From Cyanoderma ruficeps (Eukaryota > Chordata > Aves > Passeriformes > Timaliidae), in the NCBI GenBank assembly GCA_008694505.1, contig VZDJ01007755.1, positions 12,067,413 to 12,131,412 of the forward strand: a stretch of 64,000 nt of DNA, in the 5' to 3' direction. Below the pieces are notes generated by a model. That model searched no databases. It worked only from the letters and a program-made list of their open reading frames with translations, and was not told where the DNA came from. This document shows, piece after piece, positions 1-12,580 of the stretch. Both the position numbers and the translations under genes were made by a program. Position 1 is the first letter of the stretch. Every line of letters begins with the position of its first letter.

Positions 1-605
1 TCTTTGTAGCCACCCTTTAAATACTGGAACATGGCAACAAGGTCTACCCTAAACCTTCTTTTTTCCAAACCTGACAAACACAGTTCTTTTAGCCTTTCCT
101 CACACAGCAAGCTTCCCAGTCGTTTGATCATCTTTGTGACCCTTCTCTGTACCTTCTCCAGCCTTTCCATACTTTTGTTTGCACAGCAGGAACCAAAACT
201 TCACACAGTATTCCTGGTGCGGTCTGCTGGGCACTGAGAGTGCATCTCTGCTGGTGATGCTCTTGTTGGCACACCCCAGCCTCCCGTTGGCCTTCTTTGC
301 TGCAGCAGCACAGTGCTCACTCATACTGAGCTTGTTGTCTGCCAGTACCCCCAGGTCCTTTTCTACAGAACTGGTCTCTGCCCCCTGGGTTGATCCCATA
401 CTGTCTTGCATTCGTGGATTATATTGTCCCAGGTGCAAGATCTTACACTTGTCTTTGTTCAACTTTGTAAGGTCCTTGTTAGCTCACTTCCTCTATCCAG
501 GTCTTCTTGCAGTCTGGGTCTCCCTTCTGAAATGCCCACTTTCCTACTCAGTTTGGTATTGGCAACCTTTGTCAGTGTACACTTTATCCCATCTTCCAAA
601 TAAAT
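1..605 (-). mobile_element. CR1 LINE fragment, end of reverse transcriptase region, cut by window edge
   Basis: Read on the - strand, this is the last part of the CR1 ORF2. Residues DGIKCTLTKVANTKL correspond to the CR1 stretch that normally carries FADDTKL. They are followed, after a frame change near position 460, by NKDKCKILHLGQYNPR and then KDLGVLADNKLSMSEHCAAAAKKANG, the typical CR1 C-terminal segment. The catalytic Asp pair is lost (VANT replaces FADD), and frameshifts break the reading frame, so it is a dead copy. The 3' tail of the element would lie beyond position 1. The boundary near 605 is approximate. Confidence 0.9.
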
Positions 606-1159
606 TGTGATGGCTTTCCTGTTTAACAGAGGGCCAGTATTTCCCTTCTGTTTCTGCTTGTTGTTTATGTGCTTGAAGAACACTTTCCTGTGGTGGCATA
701 TCTTGCTTTCTTTTTTTAGTGTGCATAGAAAAGGTTTTGTTTGAATGTGTTTCAAACTTATCACAAGCTGTGTGCCATATATACCAGCCTGTTTTTTCCT
801 ATCCAGCAGAGGCAGAATTGAGAAACAGCAGACATCAGTATCTGTAGCTCCTATCAGAATATGACAAGTTATATCTGAAGGACAGCAGTAGCCAAAACAG
901 TTCAACAGCACATTCTTCCTCCAGGGATGCAACAACAAAAATAAATTTGGATGGCTGTCTCTTGTATACGTAGGTTCCATAAATATATTTATGTATGTGT
1001 GTATATACATATATTCATGCAAAAATAAATATGAATCCACAATGAAGCTCTGTCCATCCTTCAAAGTGTTCTTCTGTTACAGGACAGGGGAATCTTAGGG
1101 GCTTCCTCTCAGAGCCATTTTCAGTGGTGCTTTGTAGGGCAGGTCAGAGACTGAGTGGA
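606..1159. other. Intron sequence between two CR1 fragments
   Basis: AT-rich sequence with no exon-like stretch. A long - strand reading frame (459-1064) overlaps it, but only its C-terminal quarter is CR1-derived; the rest looks like chance. It includes a TA/TG-rich microsatellite at about 981-1018. Some of 606-700 may be further decayed CR1 that I cannot align by eye. Confidence 0.5.
981..1018. repeat. TA/TG-rich microsatellite
   Basis: Imperfect run of TA, TG and TATG units (atttatgtatgtgtgtatat and following). Ordinary intronic simple repeat. Confidence 0.7.
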
Positions 1160-1692
1160 GGAGACTTGTGTGACAATCCACCTGGAGTGCTGTGTGCAGC
1201 TCTGGGGTCCTCAGTACAAGAAAGATGAATGCTAGTTAGAGTTCCTCCAGAGGAGGGCCACAAGAATTGTCAGAGGGGTAGAACAAATCTTCTGTGAGGA
1301 CAAGCTGAGAGAATTTGGGTTGTTCATCTGGTGAAGAAAAGCCTCTGGAAAGATCTTAATAGAGCCTTTCAATATTTAAAGGTGGCATATAGGAAAAAGA
1401 GAGAATTTTTTTCTAGGCCTACAGTGAAAGCACAAGGGATAATAGTTTTAAACTGGAGGAGGATAGGTTTTAGATTGGGCATAAGGAAGATTTTTTTTTA
1501 TGATGAAGGCAGTGAAGCACTGGAATAGGTTGTCTGGAGAAATTGTGAATGCCCCATCCCTGAAATGTTCAGAGCAAGGTTGGATGGAACTTTGAGCAAC
1601 CTGGTCTAGTTGGAGGTGTTCATGCTCATGCAGGGGGGTTGAAAAACTAGACTGGTCTCAATGTCTGTTCCAACTCAAACCACCCTTTTTTT
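1160..1692 (+). mobile_element. CR1 LINE 3' fragment
   Basis: In sense orientation this matches the CR1 3' end: a piece equivalent to 'RPHLEYCVQLWG' coding (cacctggagtgctgtgtgca), then the non-coding 3' region with cactggaataggttgtctgg, aatgccccatccctg and gcaacctggtctagttgg. The terminal ATTCTRTG octamers are missing or decayed; the match fades near 1692. Its first part overlaps the same CR1 interval as the inverted copy at 1-605. Boundaries are approximate. Confidence 0.9.
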
Positions 1693-4600
1693 CCCTGATT
1701 GCACTAATCAAGTAGAGAACACATACACTCCAGCATATAAGACCTCTGTCAAAAAAGAAAGGAGATTTCTGGATCATTTGAGGTGGAATTTTTTTTTCCT
1801 GCCATGCCTGTCTGGACAGCCAATAAGGTAGAAGCATCATGAAAGGTCTCAAAATTGAAGAGTGGGTTGAATAATTTAAAGCTGGATATTCTTGTTACAG
1901 GAATATGATCGGGAGGTGTTTCCTTCCTCCTACCACCTTTCATTTGTCTGCCTTTGTTATTAAAAGGCTTTTTTCTCCTGCTATCATTTAAACATCAAGA
2001 CAGTTTGAGAAGGAAATGAATTCTGGACTAAAAAGCTTTGTGCACTGGTGCCAGGTGATAAGGAACTTTTTTTTTTTCACAAGTTCGTGTAGTTATTAGG
2101 GAAGAATGCTGAGGCTTTTTTTTTTGTCTGTAAGGTGTGGATTTTAGCAGAAAGAAACAGTTTTCATAATGACCCTTAGTTCTCAGTCTAAGGAAATCTG
2201 AAATACTTTTCTTCAATACTTCATCTTTGCTTATTTGCCAGCTGAAACTATGTCATGGGAGAGGAGAATGGTAGTAAAGGAAAGGGTGCTGTGTTTGAAA
2301 GGCATGTCCTTTGAGAAGAATGGACCAGTGTAGAGCAAATGGAAAGGAAACCTATCTTCATGCATGTTTCCAGCTTGGATTCTGAGTATGAGGTGAAAAA
2401 GTCAGTTTTAGTATCAAAGAACCAAAGAGTTGTTTGTTGGGCAGGAAGAGAGTTGGCAGTGATGGCAGAGGCAAAAGTGGTAGACTTCTGACTCCTGCAG
2501 AGAGGTGGCAGGAGAGGGAGAACTCTTCTGCCATTGCTGTCTTTTAAACCACTGCTCTTGGTGAAGTTTTTCTAGTTCTCCTCTAGTTACTCCCTGAAGA
2601 AGCTGTTTAAAAGAGTATTACTTGCCAGTGTGTAAAAGGAAAACATCAGTGGAGGCAGATAGGGATGTCTTGGATCATACTCTCAGTGGGCCTACACTGG
2701 TTTATAGCAAATGAGGTCCTAACCTTTTTTTAAAAGAGGTATTATTTTCTGTTTACAATACTGATTTCTGTGACAGTTGATAGTTATCAGTACATCCCTG
2801 TAAGCATGAAAAAGACAATCTTAACTATTAGCACAATTTATCAGTTCAAAGTGCAGTGGAAATAAAGCAAACCTATTGATGTTCACCTGCTATCCATTCT
2901 CATCTTCAAATGCTGAAGAAACCACATAGATGTTTGTGGTGAAGACCTGTGTGATTCAGTTTAACAAAATCTGTTTTGGAAGACCAGCAAGTCAGTAACA
3001 TGGCATAAGTGCCATGCCTTATTATATTGTCTGTGTTCCAAAAGAGATGCTGTCACCTCTTCCACCCAGCCTCTGCATGTGGAGTATCTTTTCAAAGCAA
3101 TCTGAGAAATTTTGCTTATGCATTTAAACTGAAGGTCTGATTCAGTAGTTTTATTGTTCAAAGTAGTAGTACTAAAGGAAGTGTTTTTAATTGGGAGCAT
3201 TTGGAGGAATATTACCGTCTTTGTTAAATGTACTCATCCATACAAGAGTGACAGCTTTTTCCAGTGACTCAGAGCATCATTAATCCAGAAGGTTTAGAGC
3301 TATTAGCAGAGATAGCACAGCTCAGAGAAGTTACTCTCCCATCTCCCTAGTTACATCAGAAGGCTGGTGGAGCTGAGGAAATGGGGCAAGACAAGATGGG
3401 TCTTCTGTCAGAAGAAGGCGCTTGGATAGATGAGGAATGCCCATTGCTTTGTGTCACAGCAATATATAAATTATTTAGAAGCTGGAAGTATCGGAAGTTG
3501 CATCATGACTGAAGAACTGGCATGACTGAAGACCAGAATAATCTTGCAACATCTGAAATAAAGTAAACAGTAAAGTCCAAACCATGTGGTTTAGTAAATT
3601 GAGTTTCCAATTTGGTGATGCCAGAATTTATTGATGGCTGTAAGTAATGTGTTCCTGGAACTCTAGTGAATGGGTAAAGAAGAAGGAGGACATTACTGTC
3701 ATATTTCTTTCATGAGAGTGAATAAATTCATTGTTTCGTGAGTACTATCGTATTCCTTTCATGATGGAGGATTTTTGGCAACTACAAGCTCTTTTGGGAG
3801 TAAGTTGTAGGATTAGTGGAAAAAATTCCACCTTAAATCTGAACTACACCTTAATGAAATGTGACCAATTTTTGGAAGGAAAGGATGGAACACTTAAAAC
3901 TGTTTGTATTTGTTTTGGATTTTTTTTTTCCCCCTGGATGTTCACACTGATTCAGCACTGAATATATTTATTAAATTTTTTTTCTTTCAAAAAATCCACT
4001 CCTTTGATATTAAAGAGGAACAGCTTTTACACTAAGCCAGAAATCTGGAGGATATTTTAAGATCCACCTACATTTTGTGAGATAGTCTTTACTACTCTAA
4101 ATTAGATTCCCTAAACGTGCCAAATATAAGGATGAGTAGAACATATGGATTGGCCAAAGGTATCTGAAGTAGGAGCCTTTTTTTCTGCCTGCTACAGCTC
4201 AGCCTGAAGTGTGACAGGCACTTTTGGTGACACATTCATGCAGGAAGGATAGGCTAGAAGCTTCCTCTCTGGTAAGAGCTCGCTGACTGCATGACATGAT
4301 TACATAAAAAGCCATAGGAAAGCTGTGAGTTGCTAATGTTTTCAAGATAGGACTGAGGCCTTGCCTTTTGGGTTTCTCCTTATACCTATATGGATCTGGT
4401 GCAGGCAAGCTTTGGCAGATGCAGAAAAAGCCAGTGAGTTCCTTTGTTTTTTGCTATATATATGGTGATCAATGAACCCTTTTAAAGTCTTAGTTTAAAA
4501 AAAGTGGTTTAAGCTGGAGCCCGGGTTCTAGGTCTTTATTAGCCAGTGTTGGGGCCTTATAGATTGCACATCCACATCCTTAGCCAAAATGAATTTTAAA

Positions 4601-7600
4601 TGAGTTGAAAAGTACTGACAAACCTTGCAACATGGGGAAGACTTTAGCAGCAAAGATAATATTGGATGATTTCAGCAGTTACTCTGATTCCAAATTTTCA
4701 GTTATTTGCAGGGTCTGCCTTGGGCTGGAGTCCCCTCAGGATCAGCTGAGTGCAGAAAATGCCTCAAATACACAGCCTTTTCGTATTATCTCTCAAATGG
4801 GAGCTGCTGACACTCTGACCCTTGTTCCATTTCAGGACTAATGCAAACATGTGGAAGTGGGCTCAAATTTTATCCCTTTCCAATGGGTTTCCCACTTGCT
4901 ATTGACTTCACACTGAAATAGAGGCACCTGCATGCTTAGTTGCACAGTTGAGTGAAGTTACTCCCTGTTGTGTGGGCTCTCACTGCCGTGTTTCCAAAGA
5001 GACTGTAACTAGGAGCATACAGGAAGAGATGAAGGTTGTACAGGAAGGCTGGCTCTCCCGAGTTTCTGGCTCTGAGAAAGCTTGGGAGGAGCAGGGTAAG
5101 AATAGGAATTTTAGCTGATTACATGATTGATTCAATGTTTGTCTTGGCAGGATACATCAGGAATCCTCTGAGCTGTAAGCACCTCTCATTTATGCACAAT
5201 ATACTTCTGGATTTGGAGGAGAAAGGAGCATACTGTTTTAATAGAGCTTTAAGAATAATAAACAGTGCACAGGTTGCTCAGCTAAACTTATCATTAACAA
5301 GTTTGGCAACCTCCTTAGGAAGAGTTGATTTGATAATGAAAAGCAATCATTCTATCTGAATAGACAACCATTGGACAGACTGCCAAGAGATTGTCTGCTG
5401 ACCTCTTTGAAAATATGTATGCTTAGCTTCAAATATTTTAAACTTGTTATTTTTGAACTGCCCAGCCTATGATAATCAGTCAAGCGTAGCTTCAATGAGT
5501 GTGTGCTGGAAGATATTCCTTCAGGGTAGAGATTTTTGCACTGGCACATGTATTTTATATCTCTGCATTTCCCTGTGTGTGGTCCTATCTCTTTGGACTC
5601 ATTTCCACAGTGTTTGTTTCTTTCATTCAAATAATCTGCCTTTGGTTAAGTAGGTTTTCCATTCTTTTAAAAACCCTATTGCAGGTTAAAGGTTCACCTC
5701 TTTTACAGTGTTGCCTTTTCTGTCTTAGTGTACACAAATATGTGCAAAGTTATGAATAGAAGATATTTTCTAGATACTGTTTGTGTTCTAAACCTACACA
5801 TGTGGTGCAAAATCATGTTTTTGTGACCATTTTAAGTTGCAAAAGTCACCTTGACACAAAGGTCCATCAGAAGGCAGTAGATTTCATGCACAGATGACAT
5901 GATTGTCTTTTAAATAGGAATCAACTTTTCAGATTGTACATATGATTTATTATTTTTTCACCAACATATGAAAGAGACCACACAGAAATCTGCTGAACAA
6001 TTTTGACTTAAGAGTTTTTTGGATTTAGTGTGAAGGTGTAGTGCTATGTGAGAGAGACAGCTACTCTGAATCTAAAGTATATCTGAAAGAAATAGTATAA
6101 GAAAACTAAAGTGGAGTCTCTTAAATGGGCAAGTGGGAGGCCCTCAGGCAATGAGAATTTGATTTTCATACTGCTTTCTTACTAATACTGTATGAGTCTA
6201 AGTGTTTCTTCTTAGGAGATAAACCCCCTTGATTCCCTGAGAGAAAAAGACAGTTAATACCATCTGTAAAAGCCATTAAGTGTTTGTTAGGCCTAAATAT
6301 TACAAAAGCCTTTTAACTAGTCACATGGGCAGGAAGGATAAGATGGCTAATATTCAGATATATTCATATAGATTGTCCTCTTTCCCTTTGTGGATTTTGT
6401 AGAAAATCTGACTCTTTCAGTTGAGGAGTGTGGGAAGGATAAAAACTGTAAGTCTATACCCGAGCTCATGAACTGCATTTCAGATAATGTAGGGGAACGT
6501 AATGTCATGACAAAAACTTTAAATAAGCAAATTAAATGAGCAAAAGCTTCAACTTTAGAGCTGAGTGTCCCTTATTCAGGCATCAAATCCATGTCTTTGA
6601 GATTGCATTAAGCTAATGTAGACTGATTTTTCAAAGGTCATTGAGGCTTGCCCTTTACTGGTTCCTTTACTGGATCACTGCAGGGGGTCCTATCTATTTT
6701 ACACTTGCTGATAGCCACTGCAATATGACAGTTTAGCCAAAATGAATGAAAAATAATTAGAAAGGATATTGTACTAAATACTGACATTGTCTGCCTCTAC
6801 GTATGATTTGCTTGGAGTCATGGGTAGCTACACCATATGGCCATGTCCTCTTGTCCAACAGCTCCCTGTCCAGACTGGGGATGGTGTCAAGACCTTTGCA
6901 GACCAGTTCTGACTTGCATCTCTGAGGTCTCTCCAAGCAGGGTGTGTGGGCAGAGTGAGGACTCATGCGCTGCCTGGAGAGCCATGAAGTGCTTTCCTGT
7001 CCCTTTGAAGACCTGATTTCTAAATAGGTCCCTCAGAATGTTTGGCAAATATTTATGTATTAATAGCAGAAATTTTTAAAGCATCCACTGTTGATTCAGA
7101 TTTGGGTTTTGATGACTAAATTTGCTAAATTTGTGTAATTTTTCAAAATTCAATGAGAACCAGGTCTGTATCTATGCACTGTATAAGGGTTGTGAAATTA
7201 TGCAGGTATTACTATGGGTTAATAGCTCTAATGAGATTTCACTGCAGTTTTTCTTCTGTGGATTTTCTCCTGTTTTGATTTCTGAAGAGCATATTTGTAT
7301 TTTAAAAGCATAATGTAACCATCAATTACTGTAGTAGCCACTAGAGGTCTACTGATATCAAAATTCCACTAACATCAATTATTTCTGGAACTTTTAAAAG
7401 TGTTTTATCCAAAGGAAAATGCTCTTAAATTATCTGAATTTTTAACCCCTTAGAGTTGTTTTTGGTTAAGTCATATTTAGCTGAATAGGGAAGGGTTGAA
7501 ATGCAAAATTCATAACTGAAAAGCAACTTAGAAGATTGCCAACTATATTCACACCAGTAAGTATATTAAAATGTAATTCAGTGGATAGAATATCCTTAGT

Positions 7601-10296
7601 TATCCATTTCCATTATCCATTTCTTAGTGGTTAACCTTGAAGCAAACAATTTTTTAATGAAATTGTTCTACGATTAGTGGCTTCTTATGGCATTATTGAA
7701 TTGTATATGCCTTTGAAGATTATTTTTATTTCTTGGAAAATAAGTCAGTCTTCAAACTTTCTTTTAAGTGACCTTACTGTGATACCTTGTAAATTTCTAA
7801 TAGCAAGTGGGAACTAGGTTTTACTGCATTTCCTCTAGTTGTTAATCACAAGAACAGGACTGTACTCAGTGGGACAAAAGGGATAAGAAATAATATTAAT
7901 GACTTTTTTTCCAGGGACTTCTCCATAAGGTGAAAAATACTACTTCTCAGTCAAAACAAACACAAAAATCAAAACCAAATGAAATGGGTAAATTGCAGTT
8001 CCCTGTGATTCATGAGCTCCTTACCTAGAATTTGTGGAGATTCAAGCTGGGGCATGAGAAGATCCCTTTGAGAATTAGCTAATGGTTAAATATGACTGTC
8101 TATTCCTACTCAGTAAAATGGTTTTTATCATTTTTGTCGTGGCCTAACAAGTCATGGAACAGTAGCCTGTGAGTCTCAGAAGTGTCAGACTCCTCAGATC
8201 TCATCTAATGGTGCTTCCTGTTTGGTGTCTGACAAGTTGAGATACTTTGTTTTTTTGCCTTTTTTTTTTTTTTTTGAAGGAAGGTGGTATCACAGGCAGT
8301 GTAGGCAGTGTCACAAAAGCAGCTGCAAAGGATACAAGCAAAGCCTGATTCAGAACATCTGTAAAACTTTCCTGTATTTAACTGTATTAGGTGCTTTGTT
8401 GAATTGGGACACAACTTAGTGGAAATATTTATTGTATATTATGTGAGTACTGGGTCTTGTAGTGAAATATTGTGTTCTGACTGTATTGGGACTACTGTAT
8501 TCCCCCAGTTCCTAGTCTAGCACTGTCTCTTACTTTGTGCATAGTTTTCATCACTCACTGAAGGATGAGGGCTGTGACAGTGTTGTGACTTCTGTTATTC
8601 TGTGAGTGAAGTCAGGAGCTTATGGCTGGTACCTCAGGTAAAGGAAAATCCACAAAGTCTGTCTCTTTTTTCAGACTGTTTATTATAATGGTAAAAAATC
8701 TGATGGGCACATCTGTCAACCTTAGTATTTATGAAGGTGTCCAGACCTGACTCTTACTAGTCAGAGTGCTTGGTATGAGTACACCTCTTTAATCGAAGAG
8801 GAAATTTTTAGTGTGATAGCAGAACAACTCCGTGTAAATGATTAACTAAACATTTCCATAAACCTATGTGTAAATGTCCACTGTGTACATAAGTCAAGGC
8901 GAAGATAGTTCTCATTTTTTGCCCTTTGTGGAAATATTTCATTTCTCTCCATCTTCGGTTTAAAGTGGAAATGCCTCATGAAGAGGGCAATGCTTTCCTC
9001 AAAAAAGACCAGTGAAATTAGTTCTTTTAGGAATATCCTTGCTTTCTTCATTGGACAGTTGGAGAATACGGCAACTCCTTTGTGTGAAAGGCAAAAGAGC
9101 AGATTCATTCAAGACAGGGCTGGGAGGTGTCTCTCTGCAGCAATGTGGAACCAGCATCTCAAAAGGGATTCCCCTGAGAGAGCAGGTGGTGGAGCTGCTT
9201 TGCCCTTTCTAGGGGTTCAGGGAATAGGTGGTGTTAAGTTGTTGCCAGGGCTCCAAAGAAGTCTTTTTGGTGAAGCTGGTTAGAGTAAAACAGATATAGC
9301 CAGAGTAGCTGGGAAAAGTGGGGAAAAGGGTGCATTCTCCAGCTATTTGTCAGTGTCCATTCACCACCTCATAACTCCTGAATCAAAAATTATTTTATCC
9401 ATTTTCGTCTAGTATTGAGAGACCTGGTTGAAAAAATGTACAGATAATTGTAACTGTTGTTATTGTTTGCTAGTGTTATTAGTGTTGCTATCATCATCTC
9501 TCTCTTAATAGTCCCCAGAAGTTGTTCTGGTGCTGGGTCCACGTGCAGACTTTGTGATGACTGTAGCTTCTGTACAACCCAAAGTTGTTCCTAAAGTGCT
9601 GGACAACAGGCAAAATACTGTGACTGTCTGGCTTTCCTGCTGAACATGCCATACTCGAGAGGAATGAATGCTTAAAGATGATTAGTGTGAGGGACAGAAA
9701 AGATACAAGATACATCATGAGCGTGGGCTATTATGTTTTTCATATTTAAGTAAAAGCAGATGTAAGCTATGTGAGGCTAATGGGGCATTACTTACAGGGT
9801 CTCAATGTAGCAAAACTAATGTGAACATTTTTCTTCTTAGCTCCAAAATATAGTGTTTAAATGGAATTATATGGCAGAAAGGGTGGAGTCAGCATGGCAT
9901 TTTGTCCAGATGTTTGAAATCCTAGTTATTCTTTTGCCAGAGCTGGTGATTCATCTCTTCAAAGCTTTATTCCCTGTGTCTATGTCAGCAGTATTGTGAA
10001 CACCTTCACAGTTTCATTTTTATTTCTGCAAGTAATGGATTTGGGGGGAAAAAAGAATATTTGGACTAGGAAATGCACCTTATCCATTTTACCCTTGGTA
10101 GAATGGGGCAAATTTCCATCCTCTGGCTTCCTTTCTCTGCAAGAAGAGGATGAGGAGTCAAATGGCAGTTCATTAGCACTCACTATGCTCACTACTATGT
10201 CAGGCTGGGACCTTTGCCAGAAACAAAGGCATTAGAAGTAAATGAGAGGAATACTGTTCACTGCAAGAAACCCAACCCTTTCTCAAGCTGGCAGAT
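1693..10296. other. Intron of NOL4, no gene seen
   Basis: About 8.6 kb of AT-rich single-copy-looking sequence. No open frame here resembles a known protein or has both splice sites and coding-like composition; the longest (5036-5359, 107 residues) is not recognisable. Small features are a 17-base imperfect direct repeat at 3504-3537 (catgactgaagaactgg twice) and a T run at 8260-8275. I see no repeat family I can name. Confidence 0.6.
3504..3537. repeat. 17-base imperfect tandem duplication
   Basis: catgactgaagaactgg at 3504-3520 is followed directly by a second copy, exact for its first 12 bases (3521-3532). A small local duplication in intron sequence. Confidence 0.6.
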
Positions 10297-11019
10297 ATAG
10301 AATCATAGAATTTGTTGGAAAAGATCATTCAGTCCAACAGTAACCCAGCACTGCCAAGTCCATCACTAAACCATGTCCCTAAGTGCCACATCTATGTTTC
10401 TTTTAAATACTCAACCATTTCTCTGGACAGCTGTTCCAGTGCTTGACAACCCTTTCTGTAAAGAAATTATTCCTCTGTAACTCCCCTCACACAACCTGAG
10501 GCCATTTCCTCTTGTCCTGTCATTTGTTACCTGAAAGAAAAGACTGACCCCCACATGGCTACAACCTCCTTTCACATAGTTGTAGAGAGTGATTAGCCTC
10601 TTTTTCTCCAGGCTAAACCACCCCAGCTCCCTCAGCCACTCCACTCAGGATTTGTGCTCCAGACCCTTCACCCGTTCTGTTGTCCTTCTCTGGATTCACT
10701 CCAGCCCCTCAATGTCTTCCTGGGAGTGAGATGCCCAAAACAGAACTTAACACTTGAGGTGTGGCTTCTCCAGTGCCGTATACAGAGCCACAATCCCTCT
10801 CCTGGTCCTGCTGGACCACAGTATTGCTGATGCAGCCCAGGATGCCACTGGCCATCTTGGCTACCTGGGCACAGCTGGCTCATGTCCAGTTGGCTGTTGA
10901 CCAACACCCCAGCTCCTTTTCCTCTGAGCCACTTTCCAGCCACTCTTTCCCCAGCCTGTGGCACTGCCTGGGGTTGTTGTGGCTCAGGTGCAGGATCCAG
11001 AATTCGGCCTTGTTGAACC

Positions 11020-11459
11020 TCACACCATTGGCCTCAGCCCATTGATCCAGCCTGTCCAGATCCCTCTGCAGAGCCTTCCTGTCCTCCAGAAAATAACACT
11101 CCCACCCAAGTTGGTGTCATCAGTGATCATAGTGACAGGGGACTTGATCCCCTTGTATAAATCACCGATAAAGGTATTAAACAGGACTGGACCCAGTACT
11201 GAGCCCTTGGGATCATCACTGGTGACTGGTTGCCCCATGGATGTACCTCCCTTACCAGCACACTCTGGGCTCTCTGGCCATGTGGCCACTTTTTTACCCT
11301 GTAAGCTGTGTACCCATCTAAGTCATGAGCAGACATTTTCTGCAAGAATGCTGTGGGAGCCAGCATTGAAAATTTTACTGAACGGCAAACAACATCCACA
11401 GCCTTTTCCTCATCCAGTAAGCACATCACATTATCATAGAAAGATATTTTGTCCATCAA
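11020..11459 (-). pseudogene. CR1 reverse transcriptase remnant
   Basis: Two overlapping - strand frames cover the polymerase core. One (11127-11459) contains KISFYDNVMCLLDEEKAVDV and SAHDLDGYTAYRVKKW, the region around CR1 motif A. The other (11020-11289) contains DPKGSVLGPVLFNTFIGDL (residues 26-44, near 11214-11158) and then [11 protein letters not shown], where TDD at about 11124-11116 stands for the FADD active-site motif. The Asp pair survives, but the frame breaks at motif A, where the usual DFSKAFD codons have lost bases, so no working enzyme is possible. Part of the CR1 copy at 10297-12580. Confidence 0.88.
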
Positions 11460-12000
11460 ACATCACCTGTCTTTCCATAATCCATGTTGACTGGGCCTGA
11501 TCCCTTGGTTGTTCTGTATGTTCTGTGTCATTGTCTGCTCCCTGAACTTCCCTGGCTCTGACCCCAGACTGACAGGTTGGTTGTTCCCCAGATCTTTCTG
11601 GCCCTTCTTATAGATGGGTGCCACATTGGCCAACCTCCAGTCACCTGGAACCTCTGTGATTAGTGCTGGTAAATGATGAAAAGCAGCTTGCTGGCTCCCT
11701 CAGTACTTTTGGGTGGGTTTTATCTGGCTCCATGTGTGCATCTAAGTGGTTTGACCTGGCCCTTCTAATTTGCTCCTTCTATAGCCTCATGACATATTTG
11801 TAGCCTTCCTGAGTTGTCTGCCCCTTCTTCCAAAGGTCATAAACTCCTTTTTTTCATGAGTTCCAGGTAAATAGCTCTGTACAGTCAGGAAGGTCTTCTT
11901 CCCCATGAGCTCATTTTTTGGCACATGAGGACGGTCTGCTCCTGTGCCTTTAAGATTTCCCTCTTGAAGAATGTCCAGCCTTCCTGGACTCCTTTACCCT

Positions 12001-12237
12001 TCAGGACTGCCTCCCAAGGGATGCTGTCAACCAGTCTCCTAAACAGGCCAAAGTCTGCCCTCCGGAATTCAAGGCGTTAGTCCTGCTAGCACCTCTCGTT
12101 ACTATTCCAAGAACTAAAACTATAATTTCATGATTGTTATGCCCAAGACAGCCTCCAGCCATCACAACACCCACCAGTCCTCCGCTGTTCACAAACAACA
12201 GGTCCAGCTGGGCATCTTCCCCAGCTGGCTCAATCAC
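12001..12237 (-). pseudogene. CR1 endonuclease C-terminal remnant
   Basis: The - strand frame reads LDLLFVNSGGLVGVVMAGGC followed by LGHNNHE. It matches the end of the CR1 apurinic-type endonuclease, which normally has GGCLGHSDHE. The catalytic SDH is changed to NNH at about 12138-12130, losing the Asp. The upstream part (to about 12580) is out of frame but still recognisable as the stretch before this motif. It belongs to the CR1 copy at 10297-12580. Confidence 0.85.
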
Positions 12238-12580
12238 CAGCTCTGTCAGGGAGTTTTCTTCTACATTTTTCAGGAACCTTCTAGACTGTCTCCTCCCTGC
12301 TGTGTTGTATTTCCATCAGGCATCTGGTATGTTGAAGGCCCTCAGCAGAGCAACACATAGTGATAGTGAGACTTCTCTCATATGCCCTTAGAATATTTCA
12401 TCTGCCTTTTCATCCTGTTTGGGTGGTCTATGACAGACTCCCACCATCACACCTGTATTGCTGGCCTTCCCCCTCGTTCTTACTCAAAACCACTCAGCCA
12501 TATCATCACCATCATCAAGCTCCAGTTGTTCCTGCTGCACAAGGCCTTCCAGCTCCTCTTGTTTGTTGCCAACATGTTTG

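Larger units (their letters stand above)
10297..12580 (-). mobile_element. CR1 LINE, longest copy in the window, 5'-truncated
   Basis: The element reads on the - strand. Its 3' end is at 10297-10311, where atagaatcatagaat is the reverse complement of the terminal CR1 octamer. Going up in coordinates it carries the 3' non-coding region, the ORF2 C-terminus, the reverse transcriptase (about 10970-11660) and the end of the endonuclease (about 12000-12580). CR1 is about 4.5 kb when complete, so roughly the 5' half is absent, as is usual for LINEs. Frameshifts and stops break ORF2. The copy is followed at 12590-12680 by a T-rich low-complexity stretch of unclear origin. The 5' boundary is approximate. 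Confidence 0.93.

Noticed and set aside
459..1064. 201-residue open frame on the - strand
   Set aside because: Its C-terminal part is CR1 reverse transcriptase sequence read through into unrelated intron; not a host gene.
11020..12237. Reverse transcriptase and endonuclease frames considered as a possible retron, diversity-generating element or host-adopted gene
   Set aside because: They are in order and wording typical of CR1 LINE ORF2, broken by frameshifts and ending in the CR1 3' tail.
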